Part shown: in pieces, positions 18,132 through 26,309 of the stretch
How positions within the stretch are numbered: the first letter of the stretch is position 1
Layout of the letters: every line of letters begins with the position of its first letter
NCBI GenBank assembly: GCA_012513005.1
Contig: JAAZCZ010000072.1
Span: 1 to 45,453, forward strand
Length of the DNA: 45,453 bases
Reading direction: 5' to 3'
DNA from: Oscillospiraceae bacterium
GTDB lineage: Bacteria > Bacillota > Clostridia > Oscillospirales > Oscillospiraceae
Notes under the pieces: generated by a model
The model's input: the letters and a program-made list of their open reading frames with translations, nothing else
Told to the model about the DNA's origin: nothing
Database searches by the model: none
Program-made: the position numbers and the translations under genes

Positions 18132-18174
18132 TTGCATTATTCCTCTTAACAAACAATGCAAAATGATGTAGAAT
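18132..18174 (+). promoter_or_regulatory. Promoter and inverted-repeat operator candidate for the GH2 gene
   Basis: TTAACA (18146-18151), a 17-base spacer and TAGAAT (18169-18174) each match the sigma-A hexamers with one change. An inverted repeat TTGCATT (18132-18138)/AATGCAA (18155-18161) brackets the -35, a plausible repressor site. The remainder of the 379-base region between rnfC and this gene is AT-rich without ORFs. Confidence 0.55.
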
Positions 18175-18249
18175 ATATCTTGCTTTATTATGCGTTCATT
18201 TCGCTTGCAGCCAAAAAGCTGTGAGTAATACATTATGGAGGATATCCAT

Positions 18250-19956
18250 ATGCTGACAAAGTGGGGCGAGAGCCTCGATATTGAAAACGTTCTGCCCGAG
18301 TACCCGAGACCCCAGCTTGTGAGAGGTAGCTATTTGAACTTAAACGGCGCATGGGAATATGCCGTTACCGGTGACAAGGATACTTCGCCTGAATTTGAGG
18401 GTGAGATAATAGTACCCTTTGCCATAGAGTCTGCGCTCTCAGGAGTAGGTCGCGCATTGGGCGCTGATGAGTATCTCTGGTACAGGCGTGATATTGTTTT
18501 CCCCGATAATTTTAATAAGGGAAGAGTTATACTGCACTTTGGCGCCGTTGACCACACTGCCAGAATATGGGTGAATGGCGAGGATGTCGGCACACATATG
18601 GGCGGATATCTCGCTTTTTCCTATGACATAACCGATTTTTTATCGGATGTGAACACTATTTTGATTCGTGTGAATGATGATACAGACAAGACTTGGCGGG
18701 CAAGAGGAAAGCAAAAGCTAAAGCCCGGAAAGCTTTGGCACAGTGCTGTTTCCGGAATCTGGCAAACTGTTTGGTGTGAAAGCGTTCCGATGAACTATAT
18801 TAAAGACATTTTTATTGCCCCGGTTTTTGACGAGGGCTGCGTCGACATACTCGTTGACGGATATGGCGACTGCGTTGCCACCTTATGCGGAGAGGAATTT
18901 GAATTTGCTGCCGGAGAAAAAACAAGGCTTCCCGTGGGCGAAATGCACCCTTGGTCTCCTGAGGATCCTTTTCTCTATGAGCTTTCTGTGAGCCTTGATG
19001 AGGACCAAATTCAAAGCTACTTTGCCATGCGCAAGTTTTCTGTGGAGAAAGACAGCCGTGGTATAAAAAGGCTGTTTTTAAACAACCATCCGTATTATCA
19101 TAACGGTGTTTTGGATCAGGGCTACTGGCCCGATGGTCTGTATACTGCACCATCTGATGAGGCTTTATATTATGATATCTTAAAAGCCAAGGAGCTTGGC
19201 TTTAATATGATTAGAAAGCATGTCAAGGTAGAGCCTATGCGCTGGTACTACCACTGTGACAGGCTCGGTATGCTGGTTTGGCAGGATATGCCCAACGGCG
19301 GAGACAGGTATTCACCCACTGTAGTAACAGCCCCCCTGCTCACAGGCGTGCATGCTAAGGACAGCTCATACTGGCGTTTCGGTCGCCGTGATGAGCGTGG
19401 TCGCATTGCGTTCACAAGAGAGTTAAGAGACATGGTGACACAGCTTTATAACTGCCCCTGCGTTGCTATGTGGGTGCTGTTTAACGAGGGCTGGGGACAA
19501 TTTGATGCTCAATATAACATGGATGAAGTTCTTAAAATTGATACAAGCAGACCTATTGATCACGCCAGCGGCTGGCACGATCAGGGCATAGGCGATGTTA
19601 AGAGCCAGCATATATATTATGATGAGTATCAGTACAAAAATGACAAGCACGACAGAGTAGTTGTTGTTTCGGAGTTTGGTGGCTATGCCTGCAATCTCCC
19701 CGAAAACTATGCAGACGGAAAGATTTTCGGCTATAAGAAATTCACAAGCATCGGGGATCTGCGCTCCGCTATACTGCTTTTATATGACGGGCAGATACGC
19801 CCTTCTGTAAGGCTTGGGCTTTCTGCCACAGTTTATTCTCAGCTTGTTGATGTTGAGCAGGAGCAAAGCGGCATTATCAGCTATGACCGCAGGCAGCTTA
19901 AAATCGAGCCTGAGGTGTTTGAAAAAATTATACGAATCGCGCCGCTGCGAGACTGA
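18250..19956 (+). CDS. Glycoside hydrolase family 2 (beta-galactosidase/beta-glucuronidase type)
   Basis: A 568-aa GH2 enzyme without a signal peptide. The N-terminal jelly-roll sugar-binding domain carries LNGAWEYAV, IVPFAIES and WYRRDIVF. An immunoglobulin-like domain and the TIM barrel follow. The proposed acid/base is Glu413 in FNEGWGQFD, and the nucleophile is Glu475 in VSEFGGYA. The size is closer to beta-glucuronidases than to 1000-aa LacZ proteins. The sugar specificity cannot be assigned from sequence. GGAGG at 18237-18241 fits ATG 18250 with 8 bases, so the in-frame ATG 18235 that contains the ribosome site is rejected. No sugar transporter or regulator adjoins it. Confidence 0.9.
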   Translation: MLTKWGESLDIENVLPEYPRPQLVRGSYLNLNGAWEYAVTGDKDTSPEFEGEIIVPFAIESALSGVGRALGADEYLWYRRDIVFPDNFNKGRVILHFGAVDHTARIWVNGEDVGTHMGGYLAFSYDITDFLSDVNTILIRVNDDTDKTWRARGKQKLKPGKLWHSAVSGIWQTVWCESVPMNYIKDIFIAPVFDEGCVDILVDGYGDCVATLCGEEFEFAAGEKTRLPVGEMHPWSPEDPFLYELSVSLDEDQIQSYFAMRKFSVEKDSRGIKRLFLNNHPYYHNGVLDQGYWPDGLYTAPSDEALYYDILKAKELGFNMIRKHVKVEPMRWYYHCDRLGMLVWQDMPNGGDRYSPTVVTAPLLTGVHAKDSSYWRFGRRDERGRIAFTRELRDMVTQLYNCPCVAMWVLFNEGWGQFDAQYNMDEVLKIDTSRPIDHASGWHDQGIGDVKSQHIYYDEYQYKNDKHDRVVVVSEFGGYACNLPENYADGKIFGYKKFTSIGDLRSAILLLYDGQIRPSVRLGLSATVYSQLVDVEQEQSGIISYDRRQLKIEPEVFEKIIRIAPLRD

Positions 19957-19977
19957 TTTTTATAGACAGGCATCGTA

Positions 19978-20006
19978 TTGACAAAGCAGCATCATGGCTG
20001 TATAAT
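19978..20006 (+). promoter_or_regulatory. Consensus sigma-A promoter for thiT
   Basis: A perfect TTGACA (19978-19983), a 17-base spacer and a perfect TATAAT (20001-20006) lie just upstream of the riboswitch. This is the strongest promoter in the window. Confidence 0.85.
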
Positions 20007-20028
20007 TATTTTATTAACAAAATAAAAA

Positions 20029-20114
20029 GGGGCGCTGGGTTTTCCCGGCTGAGATGGAGCTAATTGAGGCTTCGCACTCTGGAACCTGATGCGGGTAATT
20101 CCGCCGTAGGAAAG
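20029..20114 (+). promoter_or_regulatory. TPP riboswitch (THI element)
   Basis: The conserved aptamer blocks are all present: GGGGCGC at the 5' end, CGGCTGAGATGG, then ACCTGATGCGGGTAATTCCG and CGTAGGAAAG. It binds thiamine pyrophosphate and turns the gene off. It lies directly before the thiamine transporter gene, which supports that assignment. Confidence 0.95.
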
Positions 20115-20153
20115 ATAGGCGTGTCAGGTTTTCTGATGCGCCTATCTTTTTGT
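20111..20153 (+). terminator. Riboswitch expression-platform terminator
   Basis: AAAGATAGGCG (20111-20121) pairs with CGCCTATCTTT (20139-20149), followed by a T-rich tract. The left arm overlaps the last aptamer bases (AGGAAAG), as needed for ligand-controlled transcription termination. Confidence 0.85.
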
Positions 20154-20176
20154 TTTATGAGGAAAGGGACAAAATT

Positions 20177-20710
20177 ATGCAAAACAAAAGTATTAAATGC
20201 ATTGCCGAAGGCGCAATTATGATAGCTCTCTCGGCAGCTCTTAGTCTGCTGTCTGTCAGGCTTTGGGCAAACGGCGGCTCAGTTGACCTAGTTATCATTC
20301 CTATTATCGTGTTTTCTCTCAGGCACGGCACTGTCTGGGGCCTTGGCGCCGGACTTATTTACGGGCTTATCGACTGCCTTATTTCCGGCGGTGTCGGCTA
20401 TGGCTGGCAGGCAATCATTATTGACTACCTCCTTGCCTACTCTGTTTTGGGTCTTGCCGGACTTCTTCCTAAAGCCCCGGTACTTGCGGTTATCCTAGGC
20501 TCTTTTGCCCGCTTTGTTATGCACTTTATTAGCGGCATCGTGCTTTGGGCAGCTTATATGCCCGAAACATACTTCGGTATGAAGATGACAGGAGCCTGGT
20601 TTTACTCCCTGCTGTATAACGGCTCCTACATGCTCGTAAACTGCATACTTGCCGTTATCGTTATCGGAATTTTATCTAAGAGCACAAAGCTTATTGAGCG
20701 CCAGAGCTGA
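20177..20710 (+). CDS. thiT: Thiamine ECF transporter substrate-binding subunit ThiT
   Basis: This is the membrane S component that captures thiamine and works with the shared ECF energising module, which is not in the window. The 177-aa protein has about six hydrophobic helices. It carries YuaJ/ThiT family features: EGAIMIALSAALS, WANGGSVDL, the GLGAGLIYGLIDC stretch and an aromatic-rich end (WFYSLLYNGSYM). I use ATG 20177 with AGGAAAGGG upstream. The in-frame TTG at 20150 sits inside the terminator. TPP riboswitch control confirms the thiamine link. Confidence 0.94.
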   Translation: MQNKSIKCIAEGAIMIALSAALSLLSVRLWANGGSVDLVIIPIIVFSLRHGTVWGLGAGLIYGLIDCLISGGVGYGWQAIIIDYLLAYSVLGLAGLLPKAPVLAVILGSFARFVMHFISGIVLWAAYMPETYFGMKMTGAWFYSLLYNGSYMLVNCILAVIVIGILSKSTKLIERQS

Positions 20711-20737
20711 GCAATACAAAATCAAATACATAACGCC

Positions 20738-20769
20738 AAAAGCCGAACGGATATCCGTTCGGCTTTTTT
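20738..20769. terminator. Bidirectional terminator between thiT and the sulfatase gene
   Basis: A 30-base perfect palindrome (AAAAGCCGAACGGAT and its complement, 20738-20767) is flanked by T and A tracts. It serves convergent genes. Confidence 0.85.
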
Positions 20770-20788
20770 ATTATTAAATGCTTATATA

Positions 20789-22879
20789 CTATTTGCTTTC
20801 CCAGAAAAAACCGCTTAATGTATTTCTTGGATCAAACAGATGATTATACTGCAAAATTTTATATTCTTTTATTTTCTCATCGTTCATAAAATACGGGTCA
20901 TCTAAGGTATACCAATTGCCGTTTTTGTTTAGTGCGCCGAAGGCATTTATTGCCGGCCAAGTCTTTTGAAGCTCAGCTAAAAATCTGCCGTAGCTGCCTG
21001 TATTAAGCCCTGCGTATGAAAGCAGATGCCCTGCTAAATAGTTCATTGATGTTTCGCCTATGTCGTAGCTTTCGCTTTTATAGTTTGACCAAATGAAAAA
21101 ATCAACTGCATATTTCTTTTGTGTTTCTTTTAGACAAAGCTCATCGCCATCTCCCATTACACTATTATAAAAGCTATCTGAGAGCTTTGGCTGGTGGTCG
21201 CCTGCAAAGAGTATAATAACAGGCTCTTTTACTTTTTCAAAATACTCAATCAGACCCTTTGTGGCAGTGTCTGTCTCTTTTAGAAGTGTGAGATACTGCT
21301 CTTCGGTATCGAAATTTCCGAGGGGCTTTGTTATAAAGATTTTAGGCTCATAGGATTTTATATTATACCCGCTGTGGTTTTGCATAGTTATATTGAAGTA
21401 GAAATTTTTATCGTCTTCTTTTCTTTTTTCAAAAAGGTTTATGAGAAAATCATAGTTGCTCTTATCTGACACAACGCCTCGCACAGTATCAGCACCCTTA
21501 AAATCGTTTAGCCAATAGCTCTTTCCAAAGCCGAAGTGCTTATATACTCTGGCACGATTCCAGCCTCCCGGGTGGTAGGGATGTATAGATGTCGCTTTGT
21601 AGCCCTGAGATTTAAGCCCGGAAACGAGGGTATTTGTGCTGTAGTGGATGTAAAAATTGTACGGAAATGAGCCTTCGGGAATAAATGCCAAGCTGTTGCC
21701 TGTCAGAAATTCATATTCCGTATTAGCCGTTCCTCCTCCTATTACAGATGAGTATGCAGTGCCTCTAACGCAGCTTTTTTGCAGATTAGAAATAAACGGC
21801 ATAAAATCCTCGCTCGTTTCTATATCTCCCAGCCTGCGGATGTCAGCAAACGATTCACTTAGTATAACTATTACAGTCGGATATGTTTTTTTGTCTTCCT
21901 CTTCAATTTGCCCTCGGCTATTTATGCTGCTTTTAATATCTTCCGCAGCTTTCAGGCTATAACCCTCAGGTTTTTTAACAGCAGCGTTAGCAGCATTAAC
22001 CGAAAAATTTAGAAAGGCACTTTTTTCGAACATATTGCGATTCCAGAGAAACCTTAGCTTATTATCTGCCAACATGCTTGTGAAATAGAGGTTATAAGAC
22101 AGCACTATTGCTGCTGCCAAGCAAAAAGTTCTGCCTAATACGCTAATAATAAGCCTTCGTTTTTCGGATTTTTTGCGCTTTTTGCAATCTTCCGACAACT
22201 TATCGGCAGGAGCATTCTTCTTTGAAATCAGCTTATTTGTTACTGCATATATTAAGCTTCTGTCTTTCATCGCAGCTTCATTTTTTGCAAGTGTCACACT
22301 TACAAGCAATCCCGATATGGCTGTGAGCAGATACAGATAAAATTTCGCATCAAAGCTGTATGTATATCTGCCTATTATTGTAGCTGCTATGCCGAGTAGC
22401 TTTAAATCATAAAAATATAGTGGTGTGCCTCTGAACCTGTACAGCAGATTATTAGCTATGCCGAATGATATAAAAATAATGCCACAGAAAATCACTGTAA
22501 ATTTGCAGCTGCCGCTTATGCCGTAGATGAACAGATACACAATTAGAACGGACAAAAAGCCAAATACATACAGAAGCTCCCCCTCGGAAGACGGGGCTAA
22601 TAGGGCGAATCTCCCGAATATTAGCAGCTGCGTCGCTGCAAAGCTGTTTAGTGCTGCAAACAATATAGTAGGCAGAAAACTAATCTGCACAGTTTTATCG
22701 CTTTTTCCGACTAAATAAGCCAAAACTGCTAAAAATAAGACGGCAAAACAGAAAAGCACCGAATCAATAGCTGTTATAAGCGCCAGCTGCGTGCAAGCAA
22801 AAAGCAGTATGGTGTATATTATTATGTTTGCCCTTGTCATTGTTTGTTTTATTCTTAATTTTTTTGTATTTTCTAACAA
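20789..22879 (-). CDS. LTA synthase family sulfatase-fold membrane protein
   Basis: A 696-aa membrane protein with several N-terminal transmembrane helices and a C-terminal extracellular sulfatase-fold domain from about residue 335. This is the arrangement of lipoteichoic acid synthase and related glycerophosphate or phosphoethanolamine transferases. Active-site features are ILSESFADI (metal Glu), GGGTANTEYEFLTG (nucleophile Thr), TMQNHSGY (His) and FAGDHQPKL (Asp-His). An additional cytoplasmic, lysine-rich loop (KKRKKSEKRR) sits between helices. The start is TTG 22879 with GGAG 10 bases upstream. It probably makes or modifies an envelope polymer, possibly handled alongside the LCP enzymes. 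The substrate is unknown. Confidence 0.88.
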   Translation of the reverse strand: MLENTKKLRIKQTMTRANIIIYTILLFACTQLALITAIDSVLFCFAVLFLAVLAYLVGKSDKTVQISFLPTILFAALNSFAATQLLIFGRFALLAPSSEGELLYVFGFLSVLIVYLFIYGISGSCKFTVIFCGIIFISFGIANNLLYRFRGTPLYFYDLKLLGIAATIIGRYTYSFDAKFYLYLLTAISGLLVSVTLAKNEAAMKDRSLIYAVTNKLISKKNAPADKLSEDCKKRKKSEKRRLIISVLGRTFCLAAAIVLSYNLYFTSMLADNKLRFLWNRNMFEKSAFLNFSVNAANAAVKKPEGYSLKAAEDIKSSINSRGQIEEEDKKTYPTVIVILSESFADIRRLGDIETSEDFMPFISNLQKSCVRGTAYSSVIGGGTANTEYEFLTGNSLAFIPEGSFPYNFYIHYSTNTLVSGLKSQGYKATSIHPYHPGGWNRARVYKHFGFGKSYWLNDFKGADTVRGVVSDKSNYDFLINLFEKRKEDDKNFYFNITMQNHSGYNIKSYEPKIFITKPLGNFDTEEQYLTLLKETDTATKGLIEYFEKVKEPVIILFAGDHQPKLSDSFYNSVMGDGDELCLKETQKKYAVDFFIWSNYKSESYDIGETSMNYLAGHLLSYAGLNTGSYGRFLAELQKTWPAINAFGALNKNGNWYTLDDPYFMNDEKIKEYKILQYNHLFDPRNTLSGFFWESK

Positions 22880-22902
22880 AACGAAATTACTCCATATAAA
22901 TA

Positions 22903-22942
22903 AAAAAATGCAGCCTGCAGATATTTTATGCAGGCTGCATTT
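22903..22942 (-). terminator. Terminator upstream of the sulfatase gene
   Basis: On the minus strand AAATGCAGCCTGCA pairs perfectly with TGCAGGCTGCATTT (22929-22942 and 22906-22919) and runs into seven T residues. It follows the small P-loop gene and ends only about 24 bases before the sulfatase start. Confidence 0.8.
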
Positions 22943-22949
22943 GGATAGA

Positions 22950-23360
22950 TTAGGTAAACTTCTTTATCTCGTCACAAACCTCGTTTGGATCCGCAGTCAT
23001 TGTTATTGTGAATTTAATTTCCTCTGTTAATGAGAAATTTGAAATCCAGTTTAAAAACTCAGCCACTTCTGCCTCTGTTCCGGGGTTAAACAGTTTATAA
23101 AAATTATCGATAAAAATGTGTGTTATGTCGTAATTTCCGGCGCGCAGACCGCTAATAAAGCCCTTCATAAATTCAAATGTACCAATTTGATATTCTCCGG
23201 CATTTATGAGCCTAACTTGGTATGGGATGTCGTAGGTAGTCTTTCTGTCTCTTTGAATCCATACTATGTTACCGGGTTCTTCATCGAGTGCCTGACGAAC
23301 AAGCTCAAGAAGCTGTTTGGTCTTTCCGCTGCCCTTCAGGCCGACAATAACTTTTACCAT
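22950..23360 (-). CDS. Small P-loop ATPase-like protein, unknown function
   Basis: A 136-aa soluble protein beginning MVKVIVGLKGSGKTKQLLEL, a clear Walker A. A hydrophobic strand ending in Asp (ITHIFIDNFYKL) fits Walker B. No further domain is recognisable, and the end is acidic. Similar short proteins occur in Clostridia without a known job. AAGGAG lies 12 bases upstream of ATG 23360. An upstream extension to 23396 lacks any ribosome site. A possible -10 (TATAAT on the minus strand, 23388-23393) suggests its own promoter, but no -35 is clear. Confidence 0.75.
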   Translation of the reverse strand: MVKVIVGLKGSGKTKQLLELVRQALDEEPGNIVWIQRDRKTTYDIPYQVRLINAGEYQIGTFEFMKGFISGLRAGNYDITHIFIDNFYKLFNPGTEAEVAEFLNWISNFSLTEEIKFTITMTADPNEVCDEIKKFT

Positions 23361-23459
23361 GCAATATTCACGCTCCTTACATTGCTTATTATACATATCT
23401 TACCATTTAATATCTGTAAGTTCAATGTAAAATAAAATTAAAATATTTACTATTTTTTG

Positions 23460-24764
23460 CTATCTTATTATTTCCTTTATGAATAACACTTTCTCGGGTG
23501 CAGTGGCTGAAAGCTTGTAGCAGCTCAGCAGTGCCTTGGCTGCTTTTTTTGCCTCTTCTTCGTTTTTTGCGTGGATTTCGGCTAATATTTCGCCCTTATC
23601 TAACCTATCGCCTACTTTTTTTCGCAGTACTATGCCGACAGAAAGATCAATTTCGCTCTCTTTTGTGGCTCTGCCGCCGCCTAATTGCATGCTGACCATG
23701 CCGACTTCGCCTGCGTTAATTTCGCTTATATAGCCCTGCATATCGGATACTACCGACAAAACGGTGTTTGCCTTTGGCAGAAGCTCTGTGTTATATACAG
23801 ATTCCCTCTCGCCTCCCTGAGCTTCCACCATGTCTGCAAGCTTAGTAAGTGCGCTGCCGTCTTCTATGCCTTTTATAAGTGCCGCTCTTGACAGGCTGTG
23901 GTTTTCAAATGCTCCGCTCTCTGTGAGAATGCAGGCACCCAGTGTGAGACAGAGTTCTCTCAGGTTGCCTGATACCTCTCCTTTTAGAAGGGCTATTGCC
24001 TCTTTTATTTCAAGGGCGTTGCCCACTGCAACCCCTAAGGGCTCTGACATCTCGGTTATGCAGGCTACAGTTTTTCTGCCTGCAAGCTTTCCGACCTCGA
24101 CCATTTCTTTAGCAAGCTCTCTCGCATCATCAAGGGTCTTCATAAAGGCTCCCGAGCCGCATTTGACATCTAAAACTATTACATCGGCTCCCGCTGCCAG
24201 CTTCTTTGACATTATGCTGGAAACGATAAGAGGAATTGACTCAACAGTTCCCGTTACATCACGGAGCGCATAGAGCTTTTTATCTGCCGGCACAAGCTGC
24301 CCTGTCTGAGACGCTATTGCAAGTCCGAGATTATTCACCCTGTCTGTAAACTGCTTTTCACTCATCTCGCAGGAAAACCCGGGAAAGCTCTCTAATTTAT
24401 CTATTGTACCGCCGGTGAAGCCAAGCCCCCTGCCCGACATCTTTGCCATCTTCACGCCATTTGCCGCTATCATCGGCAATAGGGCTATCGAGGTTTTGTC
24501 CCCGACACCGCCGGTCGAGTGCTTATCTGCCTTTATACCGTGTATTGACGACAGATCCATTACATCGCCGCTTTTTAGCATTGCCATTGTGAGAGCGTGA
24601 GTCTCTGCCGTTGTCATTCCCTTTATTACTATTGCCATGAGCAGAGCCGAGGCTTGATAGTCGGGGAAAGTTCCCTTTGTATAGCCCTCGATGAAAAACT
24701 CTATTTCTTCCGTGCTAAGTGCATGTCCGTCGCGCTTTTTTGCTATTATCTCTGTCATTATCAT
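23460..24764 (-). CDS. pdp: Pyrimidine-nucleoside phosphorylase
   Basis: It splits uridine, thymidine or deoxyuridine with phosphate into base and (deoxy)ribose-1-phosphate for salvage. The signature KMSGRGLGFTGGTIDKLES is intact. KADKHSTGGVGDKTS (phosphate site) and VLDVKCGSGAFMK are also present. At 434 aa it matches the family. GGGAG is 9 bases before ATG 24764. A second ATG six bases further in is possible. The gene lies 46 bases downstream of alr on the same strand and may be cotranscribed with it. Confidence 0.96.
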   Translation of the reverse strand: MIMTEIIAKKRDGHALSTEEIEFFIEGYTKGTFPDYQASALLMAIVIKGMTTAETHALTMAMLKSGDVMDLSSIHGIKADKHSTGGVGDKTSIALLPMIAANGVKMAKMSGRGLGFTGGTIDKLESFPGFSCEMSEKQFTDRVNNLGLAIASQTGQLVPADKKLYALRDVTGTVESIPLIVSSIMSKKLAAGADVIVLDVKCGSGAFMKTLDDARELAKEMVEVGKLAGRKTVACITEMSEPLGVAVGNALEIKEAIALLKGEVSGNLRELCLTLGACILTESGAFENHSLSRAALIKGIEDGSALTKLADMVEAQGGERESVYNTELLPKANTVLSVVSDMQGYISEINAGEVGMVSMQLGGGRATKESEIDLSVGIVLRKKVGDRLDKGEILAEIHAKNEEEAKKAAKALLSCYKLSATAPEKVLFIKEIIR

Positions 24765-24810
24765 TACATTGCACTCCCTTCATAGCCCTTGACGGCTCAG
24801 TTTTTATTTT

Positions 24811-25929
24811 CTATTCAGTGTAAACTCGAGGTACTCTCTGAGAAACTGCGCAGAGCAGCTCGTAGCTTATGGTGTCTGCCGCATCTGCCAGAGCATCTAA
24901 GCTAATATCCTCTCCGAATACTGTTGCTATGTCACCACATTGGGCCGATTTTATATTTGTTATGTCAACCATGCACATGTCCATACAAACTGTGCCGAGC
25001 TGCTTTGCTGTCTCGCCGTTTATTAAAACCTTCATCTTGCCCGAGACTCTTCTGGGCAGACCGTCTGCATAGCCGACGGGTATTACTGCTATCTTAGTGT
25101 CTTTTGTGCAGGTGTATGTTCTGCCGTAGCTTATACTGTCCCCTGCGGATAGGTCTTTTATCTCACAAATGCGGGTTTTAAGCTGCATTACAGGCAATAG
25201 TCCGAGTGAGTTTTTGGCCTTTCCCGGGATATAGCCGTAGAGCATAAGTCCTACTCTTGCACCGTCCATTGCGGTATTGGGAAAGTTTAGCGCTCCCCCG
25301 CTGTTTGCGCAGTGCCGCATGCCAAGATTAACGCCGGTGGCTTTTTCTATTGCTTCTACGGCTGAAACAAACCTGCTGTGCTGCTCTTCTGTGAATCTGT
25401 CTTCTATATCATCAGAGTCGGCAAAATGGGTGAAAACTCCCTCACAGCTGAGGTTTTCAAGTTTGAGTAGGCTAAGCACATCAGATACCGTTTCCTGTCT
25501 GTTTGTCATAAAGCCTGTTCTGCCCATGCCGGTATCGAGCTTTATGTGTATTTTTAGTCTGTTGCCGCTGCCTGCCATCTCTTCGTTTAGCTTTTTAGCA
25601 ACGTAGAGGTTGCCTACCGCCTGCACTGCATTAATTTCAGCAATTTGAGGAGCAAGCTCAGGCTGACTCGGCGCGAGTATTATTATAGGCAGGCTAACGC
25701 CGTTTTGCCGCAGTTCAAGTGCCTCTTTATAGCACGAGACCGATATATAGGAGGCTCCTAGATTCTGCAGCTTTTTTGCTATCTGCACAGCTCCGTGACC
25801 ATAGGAATTTGCCTTGCACACTGCTATCAGCTCGCAGGAATCCGGCAACATGCTTTTTATTGCCTTATAGTTGTTTTCTAAGTTGCCGAGTTTTATCTCG
25901 GCCCATGTTCTTTTTTCTTCGTCTTGCAT
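24811..25929 (-). CDS. alr: Alanine racemase
   Basis: A PLP enzyme that interconverts L- and D-alanine for peptidoglycan. Lys39 in CKANSYGHGA is the PLP lysine. The common form of that motif is KANAYGHG, so Ala is Ser here. The second catalytic residue is the tyrosine of SYGRTY. GYADGLPRR and GTVCMDMCMVD are further family blocks. The 372 aa length is normal. A ribosome site AAGGGGA precedes the ATG. D-alanine may also feed teichoic acid-type polymers implied by the sulfatase gene nearby. Confidence 0.96.
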   Translation of the reverse strand: MQDEEKRTWAEIKLGNLENNYKAIKSMLPDSCELIAVCKANSYGHGAVQIAKKLQNLGASYISVSCYKEALELRQNGVSLPIIILAPSQPELAPQIAEINAVQAVGNLYVAKKLNEEMAGSGNRLKIHIKLDTGMGRTGFMTNRQETVSDVLSLLKLENLSCEGVFTHFADSDDIEDRFTEEQHSRFVSAVEAIEKATGVNLGMRHCANSGGALNFPNTAMDGARVGLMLYGYIPGKAKNSLGLLPVMQLKTRICEIKDLSAGDSISYGRTYTCTKDTKIAVIPVGYADGLPRRVSGKMKVLINGETAKQLGTVCMDMCMVDITNIKSAQCGDIATVFGEDISLDALADAADTISYELLCAVSQRVPRVYTE

Positions 25930-25975
25930 TCGTTTCCCCTTAAAACGGGCTTTCGCTCTTTTTGATTATTAGGTT

Positions 25976-26004
25976 ATTATACAATTCTACAATTAATTCG
26001 TCAA
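25976..26004 (-). promoter_or_regulatory. Promoter for alr (and probably pdp)
   Basis: On the minus strand TTGACG (26004-25999), a 17-base spacer and TATAAT (25981-25976). It is back to back with the pheS leader promoter, five bases apart at the -35 elements. Confidence 0.75.
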
Positions 26005-26009
26005 TTTAT

Positions 26010-26038
26010 TTGACTTTATGAGGGCTCTGTGCTATAAA
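26010..26038 (+). promoter_or_regulatory. Promoter for the T-box-pheST transcript
   Basis: TTGACT (26010-26015), a 17-base spacer and TATAAA (26033-26038). The leader up to pheS would be about 265 bases. Confidence 0.75.
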
Positions 26039-26087
26039 AGATGTTGCATATTGTATTGCAATTCTGCGGGAATATAGCGTTTGTGGG

Positions 26088-26284
26088 GCCAAGAGAGCGG
26101 ACATCACGGCTGAGAGTGTTCGTGCCTATAAGCAGCGTTTAGTTCGCCCGCTTAAAGCCGACTAATCCTCGGCGGGTCTGCCCGTTACAGCAGCACAAAG
26201 TGCCGCATTTGCGGAATTAAGGTGGTACCGCGGAGGCTTTGCCTTTCGTCCTTTTTTTGTTGGACGAGGGCATTTTTTTATTGT
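26088..26284 (+). promoter_or_regulatory. T-box leader, probably tRNA-Phe responsive
   Basis: The invariant T-box block AAGGTGGTACCGCG lies at 26219-26232. A terminator follows: GCCTTTCGTCC, a T loop, GGACGAGGGC and a T run (26240-26279). Stem I probably starts near AGAGAGCGG (26092-26100) and closes with CCCGCT (26147-26152). In its 3' strand a TTC at 26143-26145 is followed by a purine and fits a phenylalanine specifier. Uncharged tRNA would promote readthrough into pheST. Confidence 0.9.
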
Positions 26285-26309
26285 CTATTATTCTTTTGGG
26301 AGTGTTGTT

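Noticed and set aside
23830..24273. A plus-strand 147-codon frame within the pdp gene
   Set aside because: Antisense shadow of a conserved enzyme with no start context or motifs.
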